Shown in pieces: positions 41,841 to 50,844 of a stretch of DNA of 64,000 nt (position 1 is its first letter; the number at the start of each line of letters is the position of its first letter). The stretch lies in assembly GCA_937934115.1 (NCBI GenBank), contig CALHAH010000030.1:1-64000 (forward strand), in the 5' to 3' direction. This DNA is from an uncultured Thermoanaerobaculum sp. (GTDB lineage: Bacteria > Acidobacteriota > Thermoanaerobaculia > Thermoanaerobaculales > Thermoanaerobaculaceae). The notes under the pieces are model-generated. The model saw nothing but the letters and a program-made list of their open reading frames with translations. It searched no databases and was not told the DNA's origin. A program made the position numbers and the translations under genes.

Positions 41841-42779
41841 TTACGAGGTTTTTAAGTCCATCAAGGCCTTGGGATACGGCTCGAAAAGTGCTTGCCTTTC
41901 CAAGTAATCGTCGGTGTACCGCAAAGTCCAAGAGCGAAGCAGGGCCAAGGGAGCCTCCAGGGGCACTTTTTCCGCTTGCAAGTCGGAGAGTAGGTCCAAA
42001 AAGTGCGCTTTTTCCCGGGAGGAGAGGTGTTTTTTAAAGTAACCCAGAGCGTGCAGCAGGGCATTGGTCATGGCCGGAAAGCGGAAGGGGAGGCGCGTGG
42101 CGCGCAAAAAGCCTTCCTCGTAGACGGGACGTACCTGGGGAAAATCCCGGTTGCTAGCCTCTGCCAGAAGCCTTCCCAAAAAACGCGTTTCCTTTTGGCT
42201 GTACGCCATGAGCAGCAGCTTGTATTGGGCGTGGAAGTCCATAAGAGATTTCAGATCACCCAGCTGCCGCAGGCGGGCCAAAGCGAAGATACGGGTGAAA
42301 AAATGCGAGCGAAGGCGGGCGTTGGTGAGCCTGCCCTCATCCTCCTTGGGAAGGTTTGGAAAAGTAGCTTCCACGGCCGCAGCAAAAAGACCTGATGTTT
42401 TGCCTACCATGCCACTCCCTTCGGCACGGGCGTAAAGCTTTGCATCCTTTAGAGCACAGGAGGGAGAACGGTTCTTAAGGAGAAACCCCTCCACCTGACC
42501 CACCTGGGAAAGAAAGGTACGGGCAAAAGCCTCCATGCGAGCGGTGAGGTCCTCCCCGCTTTTAGGCTGCACCATTCGCACCCCGTCACCCTCCCGCACC
42601 AAACGAACGGTGGGTCGGGGTACCCCTAAGCCAATTTCCACCTCCGGGCACACGGGTATAAAACTCACGTGATCCCTAAGTGCCGCCACCACCCGGTCGG
42701 GAATGCTTTCCCCCGAGTAGCGAACGGGTGCAAAACCCAAACACGCGCTCACCACCACCCGAGGCTTAGGCCAAAGCAT
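41841..42779 (-). CDS. DUF523-DUF1722 fusion protein
   Basis: 312 aa from an ATG giving MLWPKPRVVVSACLGF; the track starts 11 codons earlier without support. Residues ~8-150 are DUF523: SACLGFAPVRYSG, CPEVEIGLGVPRPTVRL and LLKNRSPSCAL keep the conserved cysteines that hold an iron-sulfur cluster in related thiouracil desulfidases. Residues ~170-310 are DUF1722 (YbgA): HAQYKLLLMAYSQKE, LLHALGYFKKHLSSREK. In E. coli ybgA is next to phr; the association is repeated here in convergent orientation. Confidence 0.88.
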   Translation of the reverse strand: MLWPKPRVVVSACLGFAPVRYSGESIPDRVVAALRDHVSFIPVCPEVEIGLGVPRPTVRLVREGDGVRMVQPKSGEDLTARMEAFARTFLSQVGQVEGFLLKNRSPSCALKDAKLYARAEGSGMVGKTSGLFAAAVEATFPNLPKEDEGRLTNARLRSHFFTRIFALARLRQLGDLKSLMDFHAQYKLLLMAYSQKETRFLGRLLAEASNRDFPQVRPVYEEGFLRATRLPFRFPAMTNALLHALGYFKKHLSSREKAHFLDLLSDLQAEKVPLEAPLALLRSWTLRYTDDYLERQALFEPYPKALMDLKTS

Positions 42780-42943
42780 GGGGACATTTTCGCAGAAAAG
42801 CGCACGGGGCAAACCCCCCAGCGATAACCAGCATCACCAGCGCATTTTCCCTTCGGAAACGCTTTTGCTGTTGCCATGACGGGCAAAACAGGAGCACAAG
42901 CTCCTCTCCCGCGGTTTAAAGCCCCAGCGGGGCCAAAGGGGTG

Positions 42944-43696
42944 TTACCCAGCCAACAGGGGCAGCTGCAACCGCTGCAGACGCGGGTTGAGCACCGCGCG
43001 CTGGGCGGCGAAAGCCTTTTGCAGACCTTTCTCCGCCAAATCCAAAAGATCGTCCAACTGCTTCCGGCGAAGGGGTTCCCGCTCGGCCGTACCTTGAATC
43101 TCCACGATGCCACCGCGCGCGGTGCCCACCAGGTTCAAGTCCACATCCGCTTGGGAGTCCTCCTCGTAGGTGAGGTCTAGCAGGGGTTGGCCACGTATCA
43201 GGCCACAGGAAACCGCCGCCACTTGGTCTTTTACCGGCCACCCCGGCAGAGCCTTTTGCTCCCAAAGCCGGCACAGGGCCAGAACCACCGCCACAAAGGC
43301 ACCGGTAATGCTGGTGGTGCGGGTGGAACCGTCAGCTTGCAGCACGTCGCAGTCCACCACCAACGTGCGCTCCCCCAGAAGTCCCAAATCGAGCCCGGCG
43401 CGCAAGGCACGGCCAATGAGCCGCTGGATTTCCGCCGAGCGTCCGGAAAGGGAACCCTTCACCACGTCCCTGGGGGTGCGCTCCTCGGTGGCCCGAGGCA
43501 GCATGGCGTACTCGGAGGTGAGCCACCCTTCGCCGGTGTCCCGCAAGAACGGCGGGACCCGGCCTTCCACGGTGACGTTGCAGAGCACCACCGTGTCCCC
43601 TGCCCGCACCAAAACCGAGCCTTCTGGGTACTTGACGAAGTCCAGGGTCAAGGATAAGGAACGAGGTTGGTCGAAGGTTCGACCATCACCCCGCAC
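42944..43696 (-). CDS. rph: Ribonuclease PH
   Basis: 250 aa from a GTG giving VRGDGRTFDQPR, which matches the family N-terminus; an ATG at 43714 adds six residues. Phosphorolytic RNase hallmarks: GSVLVRAGDTVVLCNVTVE, SLSGRSAEIQRLIGRALR, VDCDVLQADGSTRTTSITGA and LDLTYEEDSQADVDLNLV. It trims tRNA 3' ends using phosphate. The start lies inside the murI end (11-base overlap). Confidence 0.94.
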   Translation of the reverse strand: MRGDGRTFDQPRSLSLTLDFVKYPEGSVLVRAGDTVVLCNVTVEGRVPPFLRDTGEGWLTSEYAMLPRATEERTPRDVVKGSLSGRSAEIQRLIGRALRAGLDLGLLGERTLVVDCDVLQADGSTRTTSITGAFVAVVLALCRLWEQKALPGWPVKDQVAAVSCGLIRGQPLLDLTYEEDSQADVDLNLVGTARGGIVEIQGTAEREPLRRKQLDDLLDLAEKGLQKAFAAQRAVLNPRLQRLQLPLLAG

Positions 43697-44534
43697 AGCT
43701 TGGGCTCCCCACATGCGGCCTCCCCGCGTCGCTGGTTTCGGTCACGTCCACCAGCTGGAGCTTTTCCGCCACCGAAGGAATGATAGCGGCAGCCAGCCGC
43801 CGCACCCGAGGGGCAGCGTCGGTGACCAAAAGCGTGACCTGCCCTGCTCTCTCCTGGGCCAGCAAGCCGTGACGCAGGAGCAGCTGTTCGGTTTGTCGTG
43901 CTACCTCGCGTCCGGCGTTGATGAGGGTTACCTCGGGACCCAAGGCCTGGGCAATGGGGCGCGTCAGCAGCGGGTAGTGGGTGCACCCCAGCACCACGGT
44001 GTCCACCCCCGCCTCCCGCAGGGGGGCAAGGTACACCTCGGCCACCTGATGGGTAATGGGGTGATCAAACCACCCCTCTTCAGCCAAGGGAACGAAGAGA
44101 GGACAGGGTTGGGTCACCAGCTGCAAGTCCGGACGCAGCGCTCCCAAAAACCTTTGGTAAACCCCGGAGGCAACCGTGGATTCAGTGCCGATTACCCCCA
44201 CTACGCGCTGGGCCCGCTGGGCAGCCGCCTCAGCGGCCGGTTCCACCACGCCCAAAACCGGCACCGAGAGCGCCTGCCGCAGTGCCGGTAGCGCCGCAGC
44301 TGAAGCGGTGTTGCAGGCTACCACCAAAAGCTTGATGCCACGGGCCATGAGAAAGCGGGCCGCACCCAACGCGTAGCGGACGACGGTCTCCGGGGATTTC
44401 GTGCCGTAGGGTAGCCGCGCGGTGTCACCTAAGTAGATGAAGCTTTCCTCCGGCAGATGAGCCATGAGCTCGGCAAGCACCGTGAGCCCGCCGATTCCGG
44501 AATCAAACACACCTATGGGCAGGCTGTGCTTCAT
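43686..44534 (-). CDS. murI: Glutamate racemase
   Basis: 282 aa from the ATG that overlaps the GerMN stop (ATGA). IGVFDSGIGGLTVL with the first catalytic Asp-Ser, VVACNTASAAALPAL with Cys, and VVLGCTHYPLLTRPI with the second Cys are all present. It supplies D-glutamate for peptidoglycan, fitting the adjacent cell-wall amidase. The C-terminus overlaps rph. Confidence 0.95.
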   Translation of the reverse strand: MKHSLPIGVFDSGIGGLTVLAELMAHLPEESFIYLGDTARLPYGTKSPETVVRYALGAARFLMARGIKLLVVACNTASAAALPALRQALSVPVLGVVEPAAEAAAQRAQRVVGVIGTESTVASGVYQRFLGALRPDLQLVTQPCPLFVPLAEEGWFDHPITHQVAEVYLAPLREAGVDTVVLGCTHYPLLTRPIAQALGPEVTLINAGREVARQTEQLLLRHGLLAQERAGQVTLLVTDAAPRVRRLAAAIIPSVAEKLQLVDVTETSDAGRPHVGSPSCAG

Positions 44535-45052
44535 GGGGCCACCAGATCCCACCGCGGGGCGAGGGGGCGAGAAAAGTCCAAATGGCCCAGGGTCTTTACC
44601 TCTTTCCCCGCAAACAGCAGCTGCACCCGCTGCACGCTTTTGATGTTCAAAGCCAACGTGGTGGCAATGGAGGCTTGTAAAGCAAGCTCCGCTTCACTGC
44701 CCGTGACCACCGGCGGTGGGGGGGTGAGGTTCACAAAAACCGTGCCCTTACCGTCGTGAAACACCTCCTGTACCTCCGCCGGCCACCAAGCCGCCGGCGC
44801 CAAGGGGGTGCGTGGGCCGGCGAGGAGCTCCTGGAGAATGACCCGCGCCTGGGCCTCCAGGCCCGGAGGAAGCTCAGGAAGCTCCCTGGTTTCTCGATGG
44901 AGGAGCAAATCCTCACCAGGGAAAACCAAGACCACGAAGGTGGTTTGCCCGGGGGTAGGGGTAGGGCCGGGAACCGGAGGCGCCGTGGCCTGCCGGCGGC
45001 ACGCGGCTACCCACACCACGACCACTAACGCCAAAGCTGCAGCGCGTTTCAT
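44531..45052 (-). CDS. GerMN-domain lipoprotein
   Basis: 173 aa from the ATG overlapping the amidase stop. MKRAAALALVVVVWVAAC is a lipoprotein signal with lipobox VAAC, followed by a Pro/Thr linker (PPVPGPTPTPGQ). The GerMN domain is TTFVVLVFPGEDLLLHRET..ARVILQELLAGP..GTVFVNLTPP..ASIATTLALNIKSVQRVQLLFAGKEVKTLGH. GerM-type domains occur in envelope proteins well beyond spore formers. Wedged between amidase and murI, so probably a cell-wall accessory. Confidence 0.85.
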   Translation of the reverse strand: MKRAAALALVVVVWVAACRRQATAPPVPGPTPTPGQTTFVVLVFPGEDLLLHRETRELPELPPGLEAQARVILQELLAGPRTPLAPAAWWPAEVQEVFHDGKGTVFVNLTPPPPVVTGSEAELALQASIATTLALNIKSVQRVQLLFAGKEVKTLGHLDFSRPLAPRWDLVAP

Positions 45053-46422
45053 GGAGTTGGGGTGACCGTGGGACGGCTGCGCAAGAAAGCCAAGATACCC
45101 TGGGCCAAGGTGGCAGCCAGCCTTTCCTGTTCCGCCGGTGAGGAGAGCCTCACCTCCTCCTCCGGGTTTGACAAAAAGCCCACCTCCACCAAAACCGCCG
45201 GCATGGTGGTGCCGGTAAGCACGGCAAAGGGGGCTTGCTTGACCCCCCGGTCGCGGATTCCCGACAGCTGGTTCAGGCGGGTTTGCAACTCCAAAGCGAG
45301 GCGCGAGGAGGCCTCCAAGTTGGCCACATGGGCCAGCTCCCAAAGGATGAGCTGCACGTCTCCAGCGGCCGCATTTTCCCGTGCTGCCGCTTGCGCGGCT
45401 TCGGCATCGGTGGCTTCCGCGCTCATAAAGTAGGTTTCCGCTCCACGCGCAGCGCGCGCGGGGGACGCGTTGGCGTGAATGGAGACGAAGCAATCGGCTT
45501 GCAAGCGGTTGGCCAAGGCCACCCGGTCCACCAAAGCCACGCCCTCGTCCCCCTCGCGGGTAAGGCGCACGGCTACCCCCGCCTTCTGCAGCTGGGCAGC
45601 CACCAGGCGGCTTAAAGTGAGGGTGAGGTTTTTCTCCACGAGCCCGCCCTGGCCCTTCGCCCCCTCGTCCTCACCACCGTGCCCCGGGTCCAACACCACC
45701 AAGGGCTGAGTGCGGGCCTGGGCCTTCGGCGGCGCTGCCCCCTGGCGCACCATGCGCAGGGAAAGCCGCAGGGGGTTTTCCTGAAACTCGCTCCCCGCCA
45801 GCTGCCAGGGAGCCACCAAGAAAAAGCGCAGCTCCCGTTCCTGCACCTGCACCCCGGAAAAAACCCCCCCTCCTGCCGGGGAGGAAGCGAGCTGCACAGA
45901 CTGGGAGAAGAGCACCCGAAAGCCGTCGGTCTCAGGGACTACCCGCGGCTTTTCCTGTAATCCGAACAAAACCAGGGTAGCGGTCTCCCCGGCCACCTGT
46001 ACCGAAGCTTCCACCACCGGCACTTGCCCGGCCGCCACCAGGGAAAGGGCGCGGGCGTTGCCCAAAAGCCGGAAACCCAAGGGGCGAAGGATAGCCGCCG
46101 CGGTTTCCACGGTAGCCACCACGTGGTTTTCCAGCTGGCGCACGGGCCCGGGCAAGCTCACCAGCTCCCCGTCCACCACCGCTAGGGAACCCCCGGGTGT
46201 GAAGTGCACCTCGTGGTTTTCACTGGACGCCACGTAGCTTCCGGAAGCGGCGGAAAACCCCACCTTGACCCCGGCCACCTGCAGGAGCGCCAAAAGGTCC
46301 ACCAGGTCCCCGCGGCTAAAGATCTCCACCTTGGAGCCGGAAAGGGTCGTGACCTCTACGGCAGAAGCCGCAAACCCACTCCCCACAAGCAAAAGTAAGC
46401 CCAAACTCAGGTAGCGCTTCAT
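45049..46422 (-). CDS. N-acetylmuramoyl-L-alanine amidase with AMIN-like region
   Basis: 457 aa. Signal peptide MKRYLSLGLLLLVGSGFAASA. Residues ~25-215 are beta-rich, AMIN-like. Residues ~240-455 are the Amidase_3 zinc domain: VVLDPGHGGEDEGAKG, the Glu in GLVEKNLTLTL, CFVSIHANASP and AVLVEVGFLSNPEEE carry the metal and catalytic residues. It cleaves the bond between muramic acid and the stem peptide in the periplasm. Fourteen bases downstream of lplA. Confidence 0.93.
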   Translation of the reverse strand: MKRYLSLGLLLLVGSGFAASAVEVTTLSGSKVEIFSRGDLVDLLALLQVAGVKVGFSAASGSYVASSENHEVHFTPGGSLAVVDGELVSLPGPVRQLENHVVATVETAAAILRPLGFRLLGNARALSLVAAGQVPVVEASVQVAGETATLVLFGLQEKPRVVPETDGFRVLFSQSVQLASSPAGGGVFSGVQVQERELRFFLVAPWQLAGSEFQENPLRLSLRMVRQGAAPPKAQARTQPLVVLDPGHGGEDEGAKGQGGLVEKNLTLTLSRLVAAQLQKAGVAVRLTREGDEGVALVDRVALANRLQADCFVSIHANASPARAARGAETYFMSAEATDAEAAQAAARENAAAGDVQLILWELAHVANLEASSRLALELQTRLNQLSGIRDRGVKQAPFAVLTGTTMPAVLVEVGFLSNPEEEVRLSSPAEQERLAATLAQGILAFLRSRPTVTPTP

Positions 46423-46436
46423 CGGCCGCGTTGAGC

Positions 46437-47093
46437 TTACCCGCTTCCCTCGCCGCTGGCAAGCGCGGCGCGGAACACCTCATGCAGGGCACGCGCCACG
46501 TCTTCTGCTCTGCGGGGATAGCCTACGAGCGCCAAAGTGGTGACGAAGTCCCGGTGCGGGCGGCCTTGGCGGTAGGCAGGAGCACGGGAAGGAAAGGGAA
46601 GGTAGCGTTCCAAAAGCGAAAGGTCGGCGTCCACCAGCACCGAGGCTTGGAACAACACGGTGTGCAGCAGCAAGCGCAGGGAGCAACCCACTACCTTGCG
46701 GTCGCCCAAACAAAGGTCCGAAACCCCGCGCAGCTCCAGCCTGGGTACGCCCAACTGCTGCAAGGCCTGCGCCACCAAACCGCCAAAGCGGGTGAAGAGC
46801 TGCGAGGTGTGCTGTGCGCCGGTACGTGGCGCCAGGGCCGATACCGTAACCACCCCCGGCGCCAAAACCACCGCCCCCCCGCCGGAAGGGCGCCGCACCA
46901 CGGGTACGTGATCCCGCTCACAGCGCTCCAGGTAGACTTCGCGGCGCGGCTCGCGGGAGCGGGGAAGCACCACTGCCACTTCCGTTACCGGCAAAGCCCT
47001 TACCTGCGGCGCTGGCAGCGTCAAAAGATCCCACGCCACGTGCCTTTCTATTGCCAACGAGGGTTTTCCCAAGACCACCCAATCCTCACCCAT
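46437..47093 (-). CDS. Lipoate-protein ligase A family (BPL/LPL domain)
   Basis: 218 aa. VVRRPSGGGAVVLAPGVVTVS near residue 65 is the lipoyl-AMP loop, RGVSDLCLGDRKVVGCSLRL near 120 holds the catalytic Lys, and FQASVLVDADLSLLERYL follows. It could be a ligase or an octanoyltransferase of the LipM type. A TACACT -10 lies 7 bases before the ATG with no Shine-Dalgarno, so it is probably leaderless. First gene of the amidase-murI-rph operon. Confidence 0.87.
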   Translation of the reverse strand: MGEDWVVLGKPSLAIERHVAWDLLTLPAPQVRALPVTEVAVVLPRSREPRREVYLERCERDHVPVVRRPSGGGAVVLAPGVVTVSALAPRTGAQHTSQLFTRFGGLVAQALQQLGVPRLELRGVSDLCLGDRKVVGCSLRLLLHTVLFQASVLVDADLSLLERYLPFPSRAPAYRQGRPHRDFVTTLALVGYPRRAEDVARALHEVFRAALASGEGSG

Positions 47094-47100
47094 AGCCCAA

Positions 47101-47125
47101 AGTGTAGAAGCTTGAAGCGTATAAT
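47101..47125. promoter_or_regulatory. Divergent -10 elements of lplA (-) and pde (+), both leaderless
   Basis: Minus TACACT (47106-47101) ends 7 bases before the lplA ATG; plus TATAAT (47120-47125) ends 6 bases before the phosphodiesterase ATG. The whole intergenic space is 38 bases. No matching -35 boxes. Confidence 0.6.
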
Positions 47126-47131
47126 GCCTGC

Positions 47132-47899
47132 ATGGAATGGCGGATCCTGGGCAGCTTTGGTGGTTCCAGCCCGTCCTGCCGCATGACCTCGTTTCTGGTG
47201 GACGGAGAGTTAGCCTTGGACGCCGGCTCCCTCACCCAGGCCCTGAGCTTGGAGGAACAGCAGCAGGTTACGCGCATTGCCCTTTCCCACTCCCATTTGG
47301 ACCACGTCGCCTCCATCCCCTTTTTGGTGGAAAATGCCTTTGCCGATGGCAGCAAAACCCTGGAGATCCTCCTCACCCCCGAGGTTTACCAAACGGTAAA
47401 GCGCCACCTTTTTAACAACGACCTGTGGCCGGATTTCACCCGCATCCCCTCGCAGCTTTCGCCGGCAGTGAAGCTTGTGCAAATCAACCCGCGGGTGCCC
47501 TTTTCCATCAACCGCTTGACGCTCACACCCATACCTGTGAACCACACCGTGCCCACCTGCGGCTTTCTCGTGGAGGAAGCGGGCGGTGGCGCGGTTTTGT
47601 TTACCTCCGACACTGGGCCCACGCAAGAAATTTGGGATTGGGCCAACCGCTGCCCCAACTTGCGCGCGGTCATCGTGGAGGTGTCCTTCCCCAACCGACT
47701 CCAGAGGGTTGCCGACGTATCCCTGCACCTCACCCCCTCCACGTTAATGTCGGAACTTGGCAAGTTGCGAAAGGACGTGCCGGTGTACCTCTTCCACTTA
47801 AAACCCAGGCACCTGGAGGAGCTGCGGGCAGAGTTGGCTGCCGCTGCGCTCCCCCATCCCGTGGAGGAACTGCAACAGGGTAAGACGTACCGATTTTAG
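47132..47899 (+). CDS. Class II cyclic-nucleotide phosphodiesterase-like MBL protein
   Basis: 255 aa. IALSHSHLDHVASIPFLVENA holds the HxHxDH metal site near residue 53. IPVNHTVPTCGFLVEE near 130, LFTSDTGPTQEIWD near 155 and VYLFHLKPRHLEEL near 220 match PF02112-type enzymes that hydrolyse 3',5'-cAMP. A perfect TATAAT ends 6 bases before the ATG. Its stop overlaps the convergent enoyl-CoA hydratase gene by 4 bases. Confidence 0.87.
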   Translation: MEWRILGSFGGSSPSCRMTSFLVDGELALDAGSLTQALSLEEQQQVTRIALSHSHLDHVASIPFLVENAFADGSKTLEILLTPEVYQTVKRHLFNNDLWPDFTRIPSQLSPAVKLVQINPRVPFSINRLTLTPIPVNHTVPTCGFLVEEAGGGAVLFTSDTGPTQEIWDWANRCPNLRAVIVEVSFPNRLQRVADVSLHLTPSTLMSELGKLRKDVPVYLFHLKPRHLEELRAELAAAALPHPVEELQQGKTYRF

Positions 47900-48654
47900 C
47901 GGGACATTTCCGCGACCAACACCGCCAGCCGATCCTGCGTGTCCGGGTCAAACCAGCAGTCCAGGAAGGCGTCCAGCTCCTGGGCGTCGCGCTCCGCCAT
48001 GGCTTCCGCTAGAGAGGCGCGCATGTAACTTTTGGCCAAGCGGAAAGCCTTGGGAGGGCGGGAAGCCAAATGGCGAGCCAAGCGCACCGCCTCCGGCAAA
48101 ACGTCGGGGGCTTCCGCCAGGCGCTCCACCAGCGCCAGCTCCAAGGCACGTTCGCCGCCGTAACCGTCACCTTCCAGCACCAGTTGTTCCACCGAGCGGG
48201 TGGGGTAGAGGGCCAGGAGCATGGCCACCGCCCCTGCCGGCACCGGGATCCCCAGGTTTACCTCGGAAAGCCCCAAACGGGCCCCGGATCGGGCCATAAC
48301 CCGGCGGTCGCACGCCATAGCCAACAGGCACCCTCCAGCAATGGCGTGGCCGGCAACCGCGGCAATGGCTGGACCGGGGTAACTTACCAGTTCCCGCAGG
48401 AGGGCAAGGAAGGCTTCCATCACCGCCCGGAGTGCGTCGCGATCGGCTCCCTCCAGCTTTTTCAAATCAAGGCCCGGGCAAAAGACCCGGGGGTGCTGGG
48501 AGGCCAGCACCAAAGCCGGAGCCCCAGCCGCTTTCAGGGCGGCCAGTTCCCGACGGAAGGCGGCAATGAGGTTGGCATCTAATGCGTTGGCGCCAGCCGC
48601 TAAGGTTACCACGCTGACACCACTTTGCTCCTCCACGCGGATGAGTTGGCTCAC
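47896..48654 (-). CDS. Enoyl-CoA hydratase/isomerase family protein
   Basis: 252 aa. Crotonase fold: ALVLASQHPRVFCPGLDLKKL supplies the first oxyanion half and AIAAVAGHAIAGGCLLAMACD the second; LGLSEVNLGIPVPAGAV follows. The catalytic glutamates of typical hydratases are not both obvious, so isomerase or another crotonase activity is possible. Start overlaps the pdxT stop (4 bases). Confidence 0.88.
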   Translation of the reverse strand: MSQLIRVEEQSGVSVVTLAAGANALDANLIAAFRRELAALKAAGAPALVLASQHPRVFCPGLDLKKLEGADRDALRAVMEAFLALLRELVSYPGPAIAAVAGHAIAGGCLLAMACDRRVMARSGARLGLSEVNLGIPVPAGAVAMLLALYPTRSVEQLVLEGDGYGGERALELALVERLAEAPDVLPEAVRLARHLASRPPKAFRLAKSYMRASLAEAMAERDAQELDAFLDCWFDPDTQDRLAVLVAEMSR

Positions 48655-49232
48655 TGGCCCCTCCGTACAAGCTGCAAAAAGAGGTCAAGCACCGGGTGTT
48701 TTGGCGACAGCTCGGGGTGGAAGGTGGCGGCGAGGATGTTTTGCTGCCGTACCAGCACCGGGTCTTGGCCGCGTTTGGCCAGCACCTTCACGCCGCTCCC
48801 CAGCTGCACCAGCTTGGGGGCCCGAATGAACACCCCTTCCAATGTGGGGAAGGGGAGCTCATCAGGGGCCGCCACCTCCAGCGTGGCCACGGTAGAAGCC
48901 AGCTGCCGGCCGTAGGCGTTGCGCACCACCGCCGCATCCAACAAACCCAGGGAGGGCTGCGGGGGGTTTTGCACTTCCCGGGCCAGGAGAATCACCCCAG
49001 CGCAGGTGGCCAGGACGGGCATCCCTTGCGCGACGCTTTCTTTGACCGGCGCATCTAACCCAAACTCGGCCAAAAGCTTAAGCATGGTGGTCGACTCCCC
49101 ACCGGGAAGGACCAAGCCGGCAAGCCCCGCCAGGTCTTTGGGCTTGCGCACCTCGCGCGTGGCAACCCCGCGCTCCGAGAGCGCGTGCCGGTGCGCGGCA
49201 AAATCCCCCTGCAAGGCGAGGATTCCAACCAC
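48651..49232 (-). CDS. pdxT: Pyridoxal 5'-phosphate synthase glutaminase subunit
   Basis: 193 aa. VGILALQGDFAAHRHAL at the start, LVLPGGESTTMLKLL near residue 45, nucleophile Cys in VLATCAGVILLA near 78 and the His-Glu pair in AATFHPELSPKHPV near 170. It feeds ammonia to PdxS. Directly follows pdxS with no gap. Confidence 0.96.
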   Translation of the reverse strand: MVGILALQGDFAAHRHALSERGVATREVRKPKDLAGLAGLVLPGGESTTMLKLLAEFGLDAPVKESVAQGMPVLATCAGVILLAREVQNPPQPSLGLLDAAVVRNAYGRQLASTVATLEVAAPDELPFPTLEGVFIRAPKLVQLGSGVKVLAKRGQDPVLVRQQNILAATFHPELSPKHPVLDLFLQLVRRGQ

Positions 49233-50120
49233 TCACCACCCCCGACGGGAGAGCATCTCCTCGGGGGTGAGGCGGGAGACGTCCAGGCCTCGCATGCCCA
49301 TCCCCAAATGGCGGGAAGCTTCCAAAAGCGCCTGCGGATCTTGCCACTGGGCCACGGCTTTGACGATGGCGGCGGCGCGCCGTGCCGGGTCCTCGGACTT
49401 AAAGATCCCCGAGCCCACAAACACCGACTCCGCCCCCAGCATCATGCACAGCGCCGCATCAGCGGGGGTAGCTACGCCGCCGGCGGCAAAGTTGGGCACC
49501 GGCAGCTTGCCGTTTTGCGCCACCCACTGCACCAGGTCCAAGGGGGCCTCAAGTTCTTTGGCGGCTGCCACCAGCTCCTCGGGGGCGAGGGTGGTCAAGC
49601 GTCGGATTTCCCGCTGCACCGCCCGCAGGTGGCGCACCGCTTCCACGATGTTGCCGGAGCCAGCCTCGCCCTTGGTGCGGATCATGGCCGCCCCCTCAGC
49701 AATGCGGCGGAGAGCCTCCCCGAGGTTGCGGCAGCCGCACACAAAGGGAACCTTGAAGTCGTGCTTCCAAATGTGGTTTTCTTCGTCGGCCGGGGTCAGA
49801 ACTTCTGATTCGTCAATGAAGTCCACCTGCAGGGCTTGCAAAATACGCGCTTCGGCAGCGTGTCCAATGCGACACTTGGCCATCACCGGAATGGAAACCG
49901 CCTGCATGATTTCTTCGATTTTTTCGATGGAAGCCATGCGGGCCACGCCACCTTCCGCGCGGATATCGGCGGGTACCCGTTCCAGGGCCATCACCGCCAC
50001 GGCCCCCGCCTCTTCCGCAATACGGGCCTGGGAGGCGTCGGTGACATCCATGATCACGCCCCCTTTCAGCATTTCGGAAAGGCCCACCTTCACCCGAAAC
50101 TCCGGTGAGGCGAAGTTCAT
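49233..50120 (-). CDS. pdxS: Pyridoxal 5'-phosphate synthase lyase subunit
   Basis: 295 aa. [55 protein letters not shown] and [15 protein letters not shown] are invariant PdxS segments containing the catalytic lysines. It makes PLP from ribose 5-phosphate, glyceraldehyde 3-phosphate and ammonia. AGGAGGTGGG precedes the ATG. Confidence 0.97.
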   Translation of the reverse strand: MNFASPEFRVKVGLSEMLKGGVIMDVTDASQARIAEEAGAVAVMALERVPADIRAEGGVARMASIEKIEEIMQAVSIPVMAKCRIGHAAEARILQALQVDFIDESEVLTPADEENHIWKHDFKVPFVCGCRNLGEALRRIAEGAAMIRTKGEAGSGNIVEAVRHLRAVQREIRRLTTLAPEELVAAAKELEAPLDLVQWVAQNGKLPVPNFAAGGVATPADAALCMMLGAESVFVGSGIFKSEDPARRAAAIVKAVAQWQDPQALLEASRHLGMGMRGLDVSRLTPEEMLSRRGW

Positions 50121-50193
50121 AACCCACCTCCTGCGGCGTTTTCGCCGCCCTGCAGAGCAACTTTACGTGCGGCCGTAAGCAGTGTCAAAGCAG

Positions 50194-50844
50194 TCATTGC
50201 ACCCTTTGCACCCCGTGATAATCCGCCAAGAAACGTGCCAACCCGGCATCGGTAAGCGGGTGGTGGTAGAGCTGCTGCAGCACCTTGAAGGGCACGGTGG
50301 CCACATCCGCACCCAAAAGCGCCGCTTCCACCACGTGCCGCACGTGGCGTACCGAGGCCACCAGCACCTGTGTAGGAAACTCGTAAGTTTGATATATCTC
50401 GACGATGTCCCGCACCACCTGCATCCCGTCGTGGCCCACGTCGTCCAGCCGCCCCACGAAGGGGCTGACGTACGTGGCCCCCGCTTTGGCTGCCAACAAC
50501 GCTTGCGCAGGCGAAAAGCACAAGGTGACGTTCGTGGCGATCCCCTCTTCCGCAAAGCGGGCACAAACCCTCAAGCCGTCGCGGGTAAGGGGCAGCTTCA
50601 CCACGATGTTTTCCGCAATCCCCGCCAGCTCCCGCCCCTCCCGCTCCATGCCGGCGGCGTCGGTGGCAATGACCTCGGCGGAAATGGGGCCCGTGGTAAG
50701 GCGGCAAATTTCTTCCAGGATTTCCCGAAAGGAGCGCCCCTCCTTTGCCACAAGGCTGGGGTTGGTGGTGACGCCGTCCACAATGCCCCAAGAAAGCGCC
50801 TCCGCAATTTCCTGAACGTTGGCCGTGTCAATGAAGAGCTTCAT
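50194..50844 (-). CDS. Transaldolase, small (TalC/MipB) type
   Basis: 216 aa from the ATG giving [13 protein letters not shown], inside the gyrA end (17-base overlap). [17 protein letters not shown] and the Schiff-base Lys in [14 protein letters not shown], then [31 protein letters not shown]. The enzyme transfers dihydroxyacetone units between sugar phosphates; its pentose phosphate products are the PdxS substrates, which may explain the neighbourhood. Fructose-6-phosphate aldolase activity is the alternative. Confidence 0.92.
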   Translation of the reverse strand: MKLFIDTANVQEIAEALSWGIVDGVTTNPSLVAKEGRSFREILEEICRLTTGPISAEVIATDAAGMEREGRELAGIAENIVVKLPLTRDGLRVCARFAEEGIATNVTLCFSPAQALLAAKAGATYVSPFVGRLDDVGHDGMQVVRDIVEIYQTYEFPTQVLVASVRHVRHVVEAALLGADVATVPFKVLQQLYHHPLTDAGLARFLADYHGVQRVQ

